Of a stretch of 64,000 nt of DNA, positions 1 through 7,933 are shown piece after piece. Position 1 is the stretch's first letter, and every line of letters begins with the position of its first letter. The stretch is from Acidimicrobiales bacterium (GTDB lineage Bacteria; Actinomycetota; Acidimicrobiia; Acidimicrobiales; Aldehydirespiratoraceae), in NCBI GenBank assembly GCA_029246685.1, contig JAQWMR010000005.1, forward strand, positions 37,328-101,327. Reading direction: 5' to 3'. Position numbers and translations under genes: made by a program. The notes under the pieces were generated by a model. It ran no database searches, was not told where the DNA came from, and saw nothing but the letters and a program-made list of their open reading frames with translations.

Positions 1-1
1 C

Positions 2-28
2 GAACAGTTCCTGCGAGACAACGAGTAA
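2..28 (+). CDS. 3' end of an upstream coding region (possible)
   Basis: Reading from base 2 gives EQFLRDNE followed by TAA at 26-28. Eight codons cannot identify a family; the only support is an open in-frame run from the window edge to a stop, followed by an intergenic stretch. A convergent gene begins its tail at 68, so this would be the end of a rightward gene. Confidence 0.25.
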   Translation, partial: EQFLRDNE

Positions 29-71
29 CGCGTCAGCGGTACTCGTCAGCCAACAACGAGTAATGCGTCAG
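18..71. repeat. Imperfect 19-bp direct repeat, 35-bp period
   Basis: ACAACGAGTAACGCGTCAG at 18-36 recurs as ACAACGAGTAATGCGTCAG at 53-71, 18 of 19 bases identical. The first copy contains the TAA of the possible upstream reading frame and the second runs into the stop codon of the leftward hydrolase gene. It looks like a small tandem duplication of a gene end. Confidence 0.6.
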
Positions 72-919
72 ACGGGCAGGTTGTCGTCGACCCAGGCGAT
101 CATCTCGTCGATGATGCCCGCGCGCTCCGGCTCGTTGTAGATCTCGTGGCGGAGGTCGTCGTAGACGATGCGGGTGACGTTGGGCAGCGTCTCGAAGATC
201 TCCGACGCGTCGACCGGCACGAGCGTGTCGTCGCCGCCGTGTTGCACGAGCGTTGGCATGGTGACGTTGGCGATGCCGGCGCGGGCGTCCTCGATCGCCT
301 TCATCAGCTCCATGCCGAGGCGGGCGGTCGGGTAGGGAACGCGGTACGGATCGGCGTAGAAGACCTCGCCGACCGCAGGATCGCGCGACAGCTGCGCCGG
401 GTCGCCGTCCTCTTTGATCTCGAGGCGAGGCAGGATGCGGCCGAGCAGGGGTGCCGCGATCCGCAGGTGCGTGGGGATGTCGGCACCCAGGGCCGGACCG
501 GACAGGACGAGCAGGTCCGGTTGGATGAGTTGTTCGACCACGTAGCGCGTGGCGATCAGGCCGCCCATCGAGTGACCGAGCAGCACGGTGGGGATGTCGA
601 GGGCCGAAATCTCTCGCATCTGGTCTTCGACGTCGCCGCAGAACTGCACCCAGCTGTCGACGTGGCCACGGCGCCCGCCGCTGCCGCCGTAGCCACGGTG
701 ATCGATGGCGACGACGTCGTAGCCGTTGTCCGCCATTCGGCGACCGACGTGTTCGTAGCGACCGCTGTGTTCGGCAATGCCATGCAGAAGTAGGACTGCT
801 GCTTTCGGGGCGCCGGCCGGCTGCCAGCGGCGGCGGAGCTGCACCAACCCGTCACGGGTGGTGCCGTGGTCGACCGTCGACGTGACGGGCTCATACGCAG
901 TCGCTTCAGTGACGCTCAC
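68..919 (-). CDS. Alpha/beta hydrolase, monoacylglycerol-lipase type
   Basis: A 283-residue alpha/beta-hydrolase fold protein of the serine aminopeptidase/monoacylglycerol lipase group (Hydrolase_4). The oxyanion HG lies at residues 46-47 (LLLHGIAEHSGRY), the nucleophile elbow GHSMGG at 115-120 with Ser117 as the probable nucleophile, an acidic residue in HGGDDTLVPV near 229, and the catalytic His in LRHEIYNEPER near the C-terminus. There is no signal peptide, so it should act in the cytoplasm on small esters or monoacylglycerols; the substrate cannot be read from sequence. Its start ATG overlaps the stop of the upstream NUDIX gene by 4 bases, so the two are probably co-transcribed. Length and triad are normal for the family. 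Confidence 0.88.
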   Translation of the reverse strand: MSVTEATAYEPVTSTVDHGTTRDGLVQLRRRWQPAGAPKAAVLLLHGIAEHSGRYEHVGRRMADNGYDVVAIDHRGYGGSGGRRGHVDSWVQFCGDVEDQMREISALDIPTVLLGHSMGGLIATRYVVEQLIQPDLLVLSGPALGADIPTHLRIAAPLLGRILPRLEIKEDGDPAQLSRDPAVGEVFYADPYRVPYPTARLGMELMKAIEDARAGIANVTMPTLVQHGGDDTLVPVDASEIFETLPNVTRIVYDDLRHEIYNEPERAGIIDEMIAWVDDNLPV

Positions 920-1629
920 TCGTGATCTCCTGGGTCACCCCGCCACGGAGGCGTGCGAGGCAGATCGAACTGCACGGGCATATCCTCGCCGCGGATGGCG
1001 GCGAAGGCCTGATCGGCCCAGAGGTCCGCGCCCGCCGTTGGCTCGGGGAGCTCATCGGGCCCGAACCAACCCACATCGGAGCATTCGAGCGGGTGGGCGT
1101 TCAGGTCACCGCCGGTCATCCGACAGTGGAAAACGAGAGAGACGAGCGGGATGCGAGTGAAGCCCCGGCGCTGGCCGTCGAGGATCGCGATCGGCCGGAT
1201 GACCTCGCACTCGATCCCCGTCTCTTCGTGGACTTCCTTCACGACCACCTCGGCCGGCGAGTAGCCCACATCGGCCCAGCCGGTGGGATAGAGCCACACG
1301 CCGGAGTCGGCCCGCTGGACCATGAGCAGCTGACCGTCGTCGTTGCCGACCACGGCGCCGACCGTGATCTTCGGCGTGACGTAGCCGGACACGCCCGACC
1401 CGACTCGGTCGAGCCATTCCTGCACCTGCTCCTCGGGGTGGAACCCGCCCTCCACATGGCTGCGAATGTCGGCCGCCACTGCGAGGACCTCTTCAAATCG
1501 CTCCTGCTCGTAAAGGTTGTCGGTGAAACCGAGACCGGTGCGGGCCGTAGCCGACAGTGTCTCCGCCCAGCGCAGCAGTTCACGTTCGGTCGCCCGTCGA
1601 GGCGCAGGAGTGTCGCTCACGCCTCGCAC
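916..1629 (-). CDS. NUDIX hydrolase with Nudix_hydro_N-like N-terminal region
   Basis: A 237-residue protein (234 if GTG at 1620 is the start). The NUDIX box starts GWADVGYSPAEVVVKEV and ends HEETGIE, around residues 117-140, with the metal-binding REUxEE-type glutamates present. An N-terminal helical segment of about 80 residues resembles the Nudix_hydro_N domain found in ADP-ribose or nucleotide-sugar pyrophosphatases. Expected to hydrolyse a nucleoside diphosphate linked to another moiety; the exact substrate is unknown. Its stop overlaps the start of the downstream alpha/beta hydrolase (ATGA), indicating translational coupling. GTG at 1629 and GTG at 1620 are both possible starts; the second begins MSDTPAPRR and looks more natural. 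Confidence 0.85.
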   Translation of the reverse strand: MRGVSDTPAPRRATERELLRWAETLSATARTGLGFTDNLYEQERFEEVLAVAADIRSHVEGGFHPEEQVQEWLDRVGSGVSGYVTPKITVGAVVGNDDGQLLMVQRADSGVWLYPTGWADVGYSPAEVVVKEVHEETGIECEVIRPIAILDGQRRGFTRIPLVSLVFHCRMTGGDLNAHPLECSDVGWFGPDELPEPTAGADLWADQAFAAIRGEDMPVQFDLPRTPPWRGDPGDHE

Positions 1630-1700
1630 CCTACGCAGTCTGGGAGAATTCGACTGACCGCTGTAGCGCGACGCGGCCCCGAACCGGTTAGGGGGTGACG

Positions 1701-2566
1701 ATGGATCTCGCGGACGACGGCACCCGGTTCGAGCAGTTCGTGCTCGATGTCGTGGCGACAGTCGACGGCCGACCGACCGCGCTCATCCAGGTCCGTTACG
1801 GCTTCGCGGGTCCGAACAACACGTTCAAGGAGATCCGTCTCGTCGACCTGGCCTCGCGAGAGACGATCATGCTCAGCAGCGGACCCGGTTGGGAGATGGG
1901 CGTGCACGTCGGGTTTCTCGCGGATGGCGCGATCGTTCTCGACTTTGCGTCGTTCGTCGAGCGCCGAATCGATGTCATCGACTACGCAGGCAACCCGGCC
2001 TGGTCGGCAGTGGTCAACGACGAGCCCATCGACTCGAGTGGGGTTCGTGGCTGTGGTGTAGCCCGTTCTTCGGTATGGGCGAGCCAGTGCAGATCGACCT
2101 GGAGTTCGGCTTCGTCGAGCCAATCCGAGGCCTCCCGGAAGGAGTAATCACGCTCCCTCGGACGGCGTCCAGATCGTTCCCTGAGCGCCACCCGTGTGGC
2201 CTCGGTGGAGGGTCCGGCCCGCACGACTCGCTGGGCGACGTGCAGGTCCAACTCGACGACGGGCGCACCCTGACGGTGCTGCTGTGGATCGACTGGATGC
2301 GAGCGGACGGACCACAAGTGGTCGTCGGCGGCTTCCTGCCGGACTGGTCGACACCGACGGTCGACGTCGGGCCGCACGTCGAGTTGGGCCAGCACCACAT
2401 GTCACTCACGTTAATCGAGGAGGACTCGGTCTTCGCCGAGCAGGGCATCGTTGCCGCCTTGGTTCCCGACGGGATCTACACGCCCGAGGTACCGACCGGC
2501 TCGTCGTCCATCATCGACTTCGATGGTTGCCGGCTCGAGATCACCAGCTCCGGGATCGTGAACTAA
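1701..2566 (+). pseudogene. Unknown protein gene split by an apparent frameshift
   Basis: An unrecognised gene in two frames. The 5' part starts at ATG 1701 (alternative GTG 1695, preceded by AGGGGG) and reads sensibly to about residue VVNDEPIDSS. The sensible continuation lies in another frame, from about EWGSWLWCSPFFGMGEPV through VQLDDGRTLTVLLWIDW to the TAA at 2564-2566. The switch must fall near 2030-2045. Either half could in principle be separate (an ATG at 2075 lies in the second frame), but the junction looks like one beta-rich protein of about 285 residues with an indel. The 3' end overlaps the convergent glnD stop by 4 bases. It could be a real frameshift mutation or an assembly error. 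Function unknown. Confidence 0.5.
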
Positions 2567-4851
2567 GCGTCGGCCGCAATGGCGGTGAGGATCGCCAGCT
2601 CGATCTCACGCTGGAACGCGTCTTCGACGACCTTCTCGTGGTCGGCGTCGAGAATGTAGAAGGAGTCGACCACGTCGTCGCCGATCGTCTGCACCTTCGC
2701 GGTGTAGATGTCGAGATCCAGATCAGCGATTGCTCGCGTGACGCGATAGAGCAGCCCGATCGAGTCGGGCCCGCGTACCTCGAGCACCGTGTATGACGAC
2801 GACACGTCATTGTCGATGATCACCTGCGGATCACTGAGTCGGGCGGTGGTGACCCTCTGGTAGCGGTAGTTCCGCGCCCGCTGGATCAGCCGAGCCCGCA
2901 CGGCGAGTCGGCCGCGGAGCGCACGACGCACGTCCTCCTCCACCTGCTTTGGTCGTTCGTCGAGCCCGATGCCGCCACCCACTCGCAGCACCTCCAGCGC
3001 GCGGCCGTCCTCGGTGTGGAGCTGTGCTTCGAGAATCTCCACGCCGTGCAGCGCGAGCGCGCCGGCGACGCGCGAGAAGGTGCCCCGCCGGTCCTCCGTC
3101 ATCACGGTGAGCCCATGGCCATCGAGGTTCACCAGCTCCTCCCCGGCCAACAGCCGCTCGAGCAGTCCCGGTGACGGGAACGCCGACGGCGACACGTTGC
3201 CGCCGCTGCGCAGGTAGTGGCTGGTGCGGGTGACGAGGTCGCTGACGAGCTCCGCCTTCCACCCGTTCCAGGCTGCCCGGCTCGTGGCGATCGAGTCCGC
3301 CTCGGTGAGCGCGCCGAGCAGCTCGACGGTGGTGATCGACCCCACCTCTTCGGCGACGAAGCGGATCGTGTCCTCGTCCTCCAGGTCACGGCGCGACGCC
3401 ACGTCGGGCAAGAGGAGGTGGTGCCGCACGAGCGCGGCGAGCACCTCGACGTCCGCCGGCGGGTAGCCCATCCGCTGCGCGATCCGGCGGACGAGATCGA
3501 CGCCCACCTCCGAGTGATCGCCGGGGTAACCCTTACCGATGTCGTGGAACAGGCCGCCGAGGACAAGCAGGTCCGGCCGTTCGACCCGATCCGCAATGGC
3601 GGCACACTCGGCAGCCGCCTCCATGAGGTGCCGGTCGACCGTGTAGCGGTGGTAGGCGTTGCGCTGTGGGCGGCTCCGGTTGGGGGCCCACTCGGGGAGC
3701 AGGCGGGAGAGCAGGTCGACCTGGTCGAGCGCTTCGAGCGTGCGGATCGCGTCGTAGCCGAGCAGGAGAAGATCGACGAGCACGTCGCGAGCTTCCGGCG
3801 GCCACGGGTCCGGCATGTGCGGGCTGTCGTCGGCGAGCCGGTCGAGCACAGAGCGCTCGATGAAGACGTCTTCGCTCGCGGCGACGTAGGCAACGCGCAA
3901 TGGCAACACCGGATCGGACGCAACCGGCGCGCCGTCCACAAGGTGGAGCGTCTCGTCGACGAGCCGGATGCCATGGCCCATCTCGCGGACCTTCGACCGC
4001 CAGCGACGCCGGTTGCTGCGCAGGTGCATGCGGTGCAACACCGCATCGGTGATCCACGCGACCGTGCGAGCGGCCTGGGAAATGTCGGCCATGAGGTCGT
4101 CGGCATCGCCGTGGCCGAGCGCGGCGGCCACCTCGTCCTGATCTTGAAGGAGCAACTGATTTGAGTGGCGACCAGTCGAGCGGTGGAGCTCGACACGCGT
4201 CGACAGCAAGGTGTCGAGCGGGCCGACGAGGCCCTGACGTTCCGAGGTCTCGAGAAGGTCGTCGTCAGCCAGATCGATCCAGTGGAGCGCGTGGACGTCG
4301 CGCAGGCCGCCGCGGGAGAGCTTCAGATCCGGCTCGAGCAGGAACGCGACCTCGCCCGCTTCGGCATGGCGCTGCTTCGTGCCCTCGGCGAGCAGGTTGA
4401 GCATCTTGTCGGCGTGTTCGCGCCAGAGTTCCCGGGACTTCTCGGCGAGCTCGGTGACCAGTCGTTCTTCGCCACCGATGAGGCGTATGTCGAGCAGGGA
4501 CGTGGCGGTATCGAGATCGCTGGTCGCGAGATCCAGCGCTTCCTCGATGGTGCGCACGGCATGACCGAGCTTCATCCCGGTGTCCCAGATCGGGTACCAG
4601 ATCCGCTCCGCCACCTCGGCCACATGACCCGAGTCGTTGTGGATCAGGAGGAGATCGAGGTCCGACCCCATGCTGAGATCACCGCGGCCGTAGCCACCAA
4701 CAGCTGCAAGAGCCACGCCCTCCATCTCGCCGACTCCGCCGACCACGTTCTGCAGCCAGAGGTCGATCTCCGCGGTGTACGCCCGCGAGAGTCCCGTACC
4801 GACCAGCGAGGAGTCGGCCAGCACCGAAGACGTAGCGGGAATGGCGTTCAT
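2563..4851 (-). CDS. glnD: [Protein-PII] uridylyltransferase / uridylyl-removing enzyme
   Basis: A 762-residue bifunctional nitrogen sensor that adds or removes UMP (in actinobacteria AMP) on PII according to glutamine level. Domains in order: nucleotidyltransferase with GGYGRGDLS near residues 52-60 and SDLDLLL near 63-69; a helical linker; an HD phosphohydrolase domain with LFHDIGKGYPGDHSEVG near residue 420; and two C-terminal ACT domains (TEDRRGTFSRVAGAL and RGPDSIGLLYRVTRAI) for glutamine sensing. The ATG at 4849-4851 is chosen because GGAG lies just upstream and the earlier ATG sits within a hairpin. It lies downstream of amt in the same direction, but no glnB/glnK gene lies between them, unlike the common amt-glnB-glnD order. 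Confidence 0.95.
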   Translation of the reverse strand: MNAIPATSSVLADSSLVGTGLSRAYTAEIDLWLQNVVGGVGEMEGVALAAVGGYGRGDLSMGSDLDLLLIHNDSGHVAEVAERIWYPIWDTGMKLGHAVRTIEEALDLATSDLDTATSLLDIRLIGGEERLVTELAEKSRELWREHADKMLNLLAEGTKQRHAEAGEVAFLLEPDLKLSRGGLRDVHALHWIDLADDDLLETSERQGLVGPLDTLLSTRVELHRSTGRHSNQLLLQDQDEVAAALGHGDADDLMADISQAARTVAWITDAVLHRMHLRSNRRRWRSKVREMGHGIRLVDETLHLVDGAPVASDPVLPLRVAYVAASEDVFIERSVLDRLADDSPHMPDPWPPEARDVLVDLLLLGYDAIRTLEALDQVDLLSRLLPEWAPNRSRPQRNAYHRYTVDRHLMEAAAECAAIADRVERPDLLVLGGLFHDIGKGYPGDHSEVGVDLVRRIAQRMGYPPADVEVLAALVRHHLLLPDVASRRDLEDEDTIRFVAEEVGSITTVELLGALTEADSIATSRAAWNGWKAELVSDLVTRTSHYLRSGGNVSPSAFPSPGLLERLLAGEELVNLDGHGLTVMTEDRRGTFSRVAGALALHGVEILEAQLHTEDGRALEVLRVGGGIGLDERPKQVEEDVRRALRGRLAVRARLIQRARNYRYQRVTTARLSDPQVIIDNDVSSSYTVLEVRGPDSIGLLYRVTRAIADLDLDIYTAKVQTIGDDVVDSFYILDADHEKVVEDAFQREIELAILTAIAADA

Positions 4852-4868
4852 TGCTTCTCCATTAGAGC

Positions 4869-4899
4869 AGCAGCCCGGCCGCATGAGGCGGCCGGGCTG
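4869..4899 (-). terminator. GC-rich hairpin between amt and glnD
   Basis: A perfect 13-bp inverted repeat, GCAGCCCGGCCGC and GCGGCCGGGCTGC, separated by ATGAG. On the minus strand it follows amt and precedes the glnD ribosome-binding site. The following bases are only weakly T-rich, so it may attenuate rather than fully terminate amt transcripts, giving less glnD than amt. Confidence 0.6.
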
Positions 4900-4930
4900 C
4901 GAAGCTCATTCTTCAATCCGAGATGTAGCG

Positions 4931-4988
4931 GGTGTCTGGGAACGCTACGCGTTCCTTGGAACTCGGCTGCGCCGACTTCCCGGACACC
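4931..4988 (-). repeat. Nested inverted repeat that can fold as a three-way junction
   Basis: Outer arms GGTGTCTG (4931-4938) and CGGACACC (4981-4988) pair with one G-T wobble. Inside are two complete hairpins: GGAACG/CGTTCC at 4939-4955 with loop CTACG, and GGAA plus TCGGC pairing with GCCGA plus TTCC at 4958-4980 with loop TGC and one C-C mismatch. Only TT separates them, so almost every base is paired. It lies 12 bases after the amt stop. It does not look like a simple terminator, having no T run. It may be a REP-type miniature element, an mRNA-processing structure or a small structured RNA. Confidence 0.6.
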
Positions 4989-5000
4989 AGTTGTTGCGGG

Positions 5001-6242
5001 TTAGTCGACGTAGGCGGTCTCGGCGTGTTGGGTGTGGTCGAGGCCGGACTGCTCGTCCTCTTCGCTCACTCGCAGGCCGATGGTCGCGTCGAGGACCTTG
5101 GCGATGATGTAGGTCACCACGAACGAGAAGACGATGACCGAGGCCATCGCGATGACCTGGCTCACGACCAGGCCGGCCTCGCCGAAGAAGAGTCCGTCCT
5201 GGTCACCGATGCGGGCATCGGCGAAGAAGCCGAGCAGAAGACCGCCGACGATGCCGCCGACCATGTGGACGCCGACCACGTCGAGCGAGTCGTCGTAGCC
5301 GTACTTGCCCTTCAGCTGAATGGCGAAGTAGCAGCACACGGAGGCGGCAGCGCCGAAGATGATCGGCGACAGACCGCCCACGAAGCCCGCAGCCGGCGTG
5401 ATGGCAACCAGGCCGGCGACGACGCCGGAGGCGCCGCCGAGCGTGGTGGCGTGGCCGTCACGGATCTTCTCCACGAGCAGCCACGTGATCATGCCGGCCG
5501 AGGCGGCGATGAACGTGTTCAGGAGGGCCTGCACAGCGGCGCCGTCGGCCGCGAAGGCCGAGCCGGCGTTGAAGCCGAACCAGCCGAACCAGAGGATACC
5601 CGCACCGAGCATGACGAACGGGAGGTTGTGCGGCGGCATTGAGGTGGTCGGCCAGCCCTTGCGCTTGCCGAGCACGAGCACCACGGCGAGGGCGGCGATA
5701 CCTGCGTTGATGTGGATCGCAGTACCGCCGGCGAAGTCGAGCGCATGCGGATTGAGGTCTGTGTGCCAGCCCGTGTACACCCAGTAGGTGACCGGTGTGT
5801 AAACGAGGATCGACCACACCGGCACGAAGACCGCCCAAGCGGCGAACTTCATGCGATCCGCCACGGCACCAGAGATGAGTGCGGGCGTGATCACGGCGAA
5901 GGTCATGAGGAACGCGACGGTGATCAGCGCGTCCGAATCGCCCGTCAAGCCGTCGAGGCCGGCCAGATCGAAGTTGCCGATCCAGGCGCCGGGGAATCCG
6001 TCGCCGCTTCCGTTGTTGCCGAGTGAGTACGTGAACACGACCCACAGCAGCGGCACGATGCCGAGGCAATAGGTGTTCATGTTGAGCATGTTGAGCATGT
6101 TCTTCGAGCGGACCATGCCGCCGTAGAACAGCGCGAGGCCCGGCACCATGAACAGCACCAGCGCGGTGCTGATCAGCATCCACGCGTTGTTGCCGGTTCC
6201 GGCTGCGGCCTCGGCGAGCTCGATGATCTCGTCGTCGGTCAT
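5001..6242 (-). CDS. amt: Ammonium transporter
   Basis: A 413-residue Amt/MEP/Rh channel of the inner membrane that conducts ammonium. About 11 hydrophobic segments span the protein. Typical family segments are visible: ALVLFMVPGLALFYGGMVR near the N-terminus, GGTAIHINAGIAALAV in the middle, and the pore-region histidine segment DVVGVHMVGGIVGGLLLG. The C-terminal cytoplasmic tail (RVSEEDEQSGLDHTQHAET) is where PII proteins dock in this family. It is the first gene of an amt-glnD unit. Upstream GTTTC/GAAAC half-sites in 11-bp phase suggest nitrogen control by a GlnR-like regulator. Confidence 0.95.
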   Translation of the reverse strand: MTDDEIIELAEAAAGTGNNAWMLISTALVLFMVPGLALFYGGMVRSKNMLNMLNMNTYCLGIVPLLWVVFTYSLGNNGSGDGFPGAWIGNFDLAGLDGLTGDSDALITVAFLMTFAVITPALISGAVADRMKFAAWAVFVPVWSILVYTPVTYWVYTGWHTDLNPHALDFAGGTAIHINAGIAALAVVLVLGKRKGWPTTSMPPHNLPFVMLGAGILWFGWFGFNAGSAFAADGAAVQALLNTFIAASAGMITWLLVEKIRDGHATTLGGASGVVAGLVAITPAAGFVGGLSPIIFGAAASVCCYFAIQLKGKYGYDDSLDVVGVHMVGGIVGGLLLGFFADARIGDQDGLFFGEAGLVVSQVIAMASVIVFSFVVTYIIAKVLDATIGLRVSEEDEQSGLDHTQHAETAYVD

Positions 6243-6306
6243 TCCCTTGTTCCTCCCAGGCGTCGCGGGTCTCCGCGAGCGAACAGGAGCAACGTACGAA
6301 TCGACT

Positions 6307-6344
6307 GTTTCAGGATTGTTTCCTCCGGCTGATGCGTCTGTTTC
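6307..6344 (-). promoter_or_regulatory. Phased GAAAC half-sites upstream of amt (GlnR-box-like)
   Basis: On the minus strand GAAAC occurs at 6340-6344, 6318-6322 and 6307-6311, spaced 22 and 11 bp, 65-100 bases before the amt start. Actinobacterial GlnR boxes are built from GTnAC/GAAAC units on an 11-bp period, and amt is a classic GlnR target. The intervening GTnAC units are not clear, so this is a candidate only. Confidence 0.4.
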
Positions 6345-6366
6345 GGACGCGGCCGGACGAACAGGC

Positions 6367-7116
6367 TCAGTACGGCCAGTCGCGGGTGGTGTGCCCCAAG
6401 ATCCGCGTCAACCGATACAGCTTCGCCGTCAGCAACACCTTGATGACGACGTTGCGGATGAACCACGGAATCTGGAGCGTCTGGCGGAACACATTGGCGA
6501 CGCGCTCGCCGCCGCCGAGCTGCTCGCGTCGGTACTCGGCCATCGACTGCGAACGTCCGACGTAGCGCCATTGGCCGGAGAGGAATGTGGACGACATGAG
6601 CGCCAACGTGACGCCGATCGAGCTGAACGAGTCGTGGATGAGCATCACGCCGCCACCGGAGACCTTGTTGCCCCAGTCCACGATGTCGGCGCGGGCGGGG
6701 CCGAGTCGGTGCGCGCCGTCGATGTAGAGGAGGTCGACGTCGCCGCTCACATCGTCGAGGGCGTCGTCGCTCATCTTGCGGACATGGTCGACCCGGTCGC
6801 GCACACCAGCGTCGGACAGGTTGGCGTTGTAGATGCTGTGGTCGTCGTCGCCCCGGTCCTGGTCGGCGGCGATCTCCTGAGGGCCGCGGTCGCTGCCCGC
6901 GTGCGGGTCGATCGAGACGATCTCGACCCCGTCGACAGCGGATGACGCAAGGACGATGAGCGACCGGCCTCGGAAGCTCCCGATCTCGACAATCCGGGCG
7001 CCGGCACCGAGATCCGCTGCTCGGTCGTAGAGGCGGCAGGCTTGATCATCGGTCATCCAACCCTCGACGCCGGCGACGGACGCGAGCACATCGGCGAAGG
7101 CGGGGCGGTCGGACAC
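6367..7116 (-). CDS. Class I SAM-dependent methyltransferase (Methyltransf_24-like)
   Basis: A 249-residue protein if GTG at 7116 is used (VSDRPAFADV). The open frame continues upstream but that part is not protein-like. The SAM-binding motif I is ARIVEIGSFRGRSLIVLA. Later blocks are VEIVSIDPHAGSD and DVDLLYIDGAHRLGPARADI, the DGxH block of Methyltransf_24, followed by GGGVMLIHDSFSSIGV. Relatives methylate sugars in glycan or antibiotic biosynthesis, or small catechol-like acceptors; the substrate is not predictable here. The C-terminal 50 residues are basic and aromatic (IPWFIRNVVIKVLL), perhaps membrane-associated. It stands between amt and a pair of unknown genes in the same direction. Confidence 0.75.
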   Translation of the reverse strand: MSDRPAFADVLASVAGVEGWMTDDQACRLYDRAADLGAGARIVEIGSFRGRSLIVLASSAVDGVEIVSIDPHAGSDRGPQEIAADQDRGDDDHSIYNANLSDAGVRDRVDHVRKMSDDALDDVSGDVDLLYIDGAHRLGPARADIVDWGNKVSGGGVMLIHDSFSSIGVTLALMSSTFLSGQWRYVGRSQSMAEYRREQLGGGERVANVFRQTLQIPWFIRNVVIKVLLTAKLYRLTRILGHTTRDWPY

Positions 7117-7138
7117 GAGGGTGCAGCCTAGCGACGGG

Positions 7139-7438
7139 TCAGTCGAGCAGTTCCGCGGCGCGGCGGAAGATCTTCGAGCGAGGAACGGCACCGACACAAC
7201 CGGCGGCAAGGGCCGCATCGAGCGCCCCGGTATCGACATGGGCCCCGTACGCGACGACCGGCGGACCGAGCGCCACGAGAGCGGGCAGGTCTGCTCCGAC
7301 GGCAAGATCCACGACGATCACTGTCGCATCGGCGAGCTCCGGTGCCGCCGCGTCGCGAACGACCGTGACCTCGGGCGCTGCGTTGCGGAACCGACCTCCG
7401 TCCATGAGGTCGCGGGTGAGCACGACGAGTCCGCTCAT
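7139..7438 (-). CDS. Small receiver-fold-like protein of unknown function
   Basis: A 99-residue protein starting MSGLVVLTRD at 7438, where the ATG overlaps the stop of the upstream gene (ATGA). It reads as alternating beta/alpha units: VTVVRD, TVIVVDLAVGADLPAL, PVVAYGAHVDTGALDAALAAG and CVGAVPRSKIF. This recalls a CheY-like receiver fold with a possible phospho-acceptor-like Asp in VVVDL, but key residues cannot be confirmed. No DNA-binding domain is present. Probably co-transcribed with the 157-residue gene upstream. No function assigned. Confidence 0.6.
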   Translation of the reverse strand: MSGLVVLTRDLMDGGRFRNAAPEVTVVRDAAAPELADATVIVVDLAVGADLPALVALGPPVVAYGAHVDTGALDAALAAGCVGAVPRSKIFRRAAELLD

Positions 7439-7908
7439 GCCTCGGCCTCTCGACGGCGACGAAGGTGGACGTGGGCGCGTGCCGCCCCCCACATCAGACC
7501 CGGCTCATGGAGCGCGACGTCGAGGTCGGCGAACGCAGCCGGGCCGAAGTCATAGACGTCGTCTCGGAAGTTCTCCTCGGCGAACGCATCACGAACGACC
7601 GGCGGCACCCCGAGCTCGCGAAGGCGGGTCGTGACCGGTCGGGTCGCCATGCGGATCGCGGCGAGTGGGCTGCCGGCCCCGGCATCGGGATCGGCGAGGA
7701 GGATGCGTTCGAGCTCCGGGTCGAGCAGCGCAACCGCGTCGGCGACGGCATCGGCAACGCCCTGCGGCGCTATGCCTGCCGCGTCGCACAGCGTCGTCGC
7801 CCGAGCCGTCAGCCAGCCCGTCGCTGTCGCGCGCACACCGGCGAGCAGCTCCGCTGAGATCGCCGCGAGGCGAGCCTCGTCATCGGCGAGAGAGGGCTCC
7901 GTCGTCAC
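7435..7908 (-). CDS. Conserved-looking hypothetical protein
   Basis: About 157 residues with GTG at 7908 as the likely start (TTEPSLADDEARLAAIS). An earlier start would run into the divergent aconitase-X gene. The protein is alpha-helical and acidic, with the segments DPELERILLADPDAG and RDAFAEENFRDDVYDFGPAAF. There is no membrane segment and no recognisable catalytic motif. It overlaps the next gene downstream by 4 bases, so the two probably work together. The gap to the divergent gene at 7934 is only about 25 bases, suggesting a shared, very compact promoter region. Confidence 0.55.
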   Translation of the reverse strand: MTTEPSLADDEARLAAISAELLAGVRATATGWLTARATTLCDAAGIAPQGVADAVADAVALLDPELERILLADPDAGAGSPLAAIRMATRPVTTRLRELGVPPVVRDAFAEENFRDDVYDFGPAAFADLDVALHEPGLMWGAARAHVHLRRRREAEA

Positions 7909-7933
7909 GACGTCGAATACTACGGTGACGCGG

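Noticed and set aside
922..1698. Long rightward open frame antisense to the NUDIX gene
   Set aside because: It mirrors codon positions of the NUDIX gene, with Arg/His/Gly-rich translation typical of a high-GC shadow.
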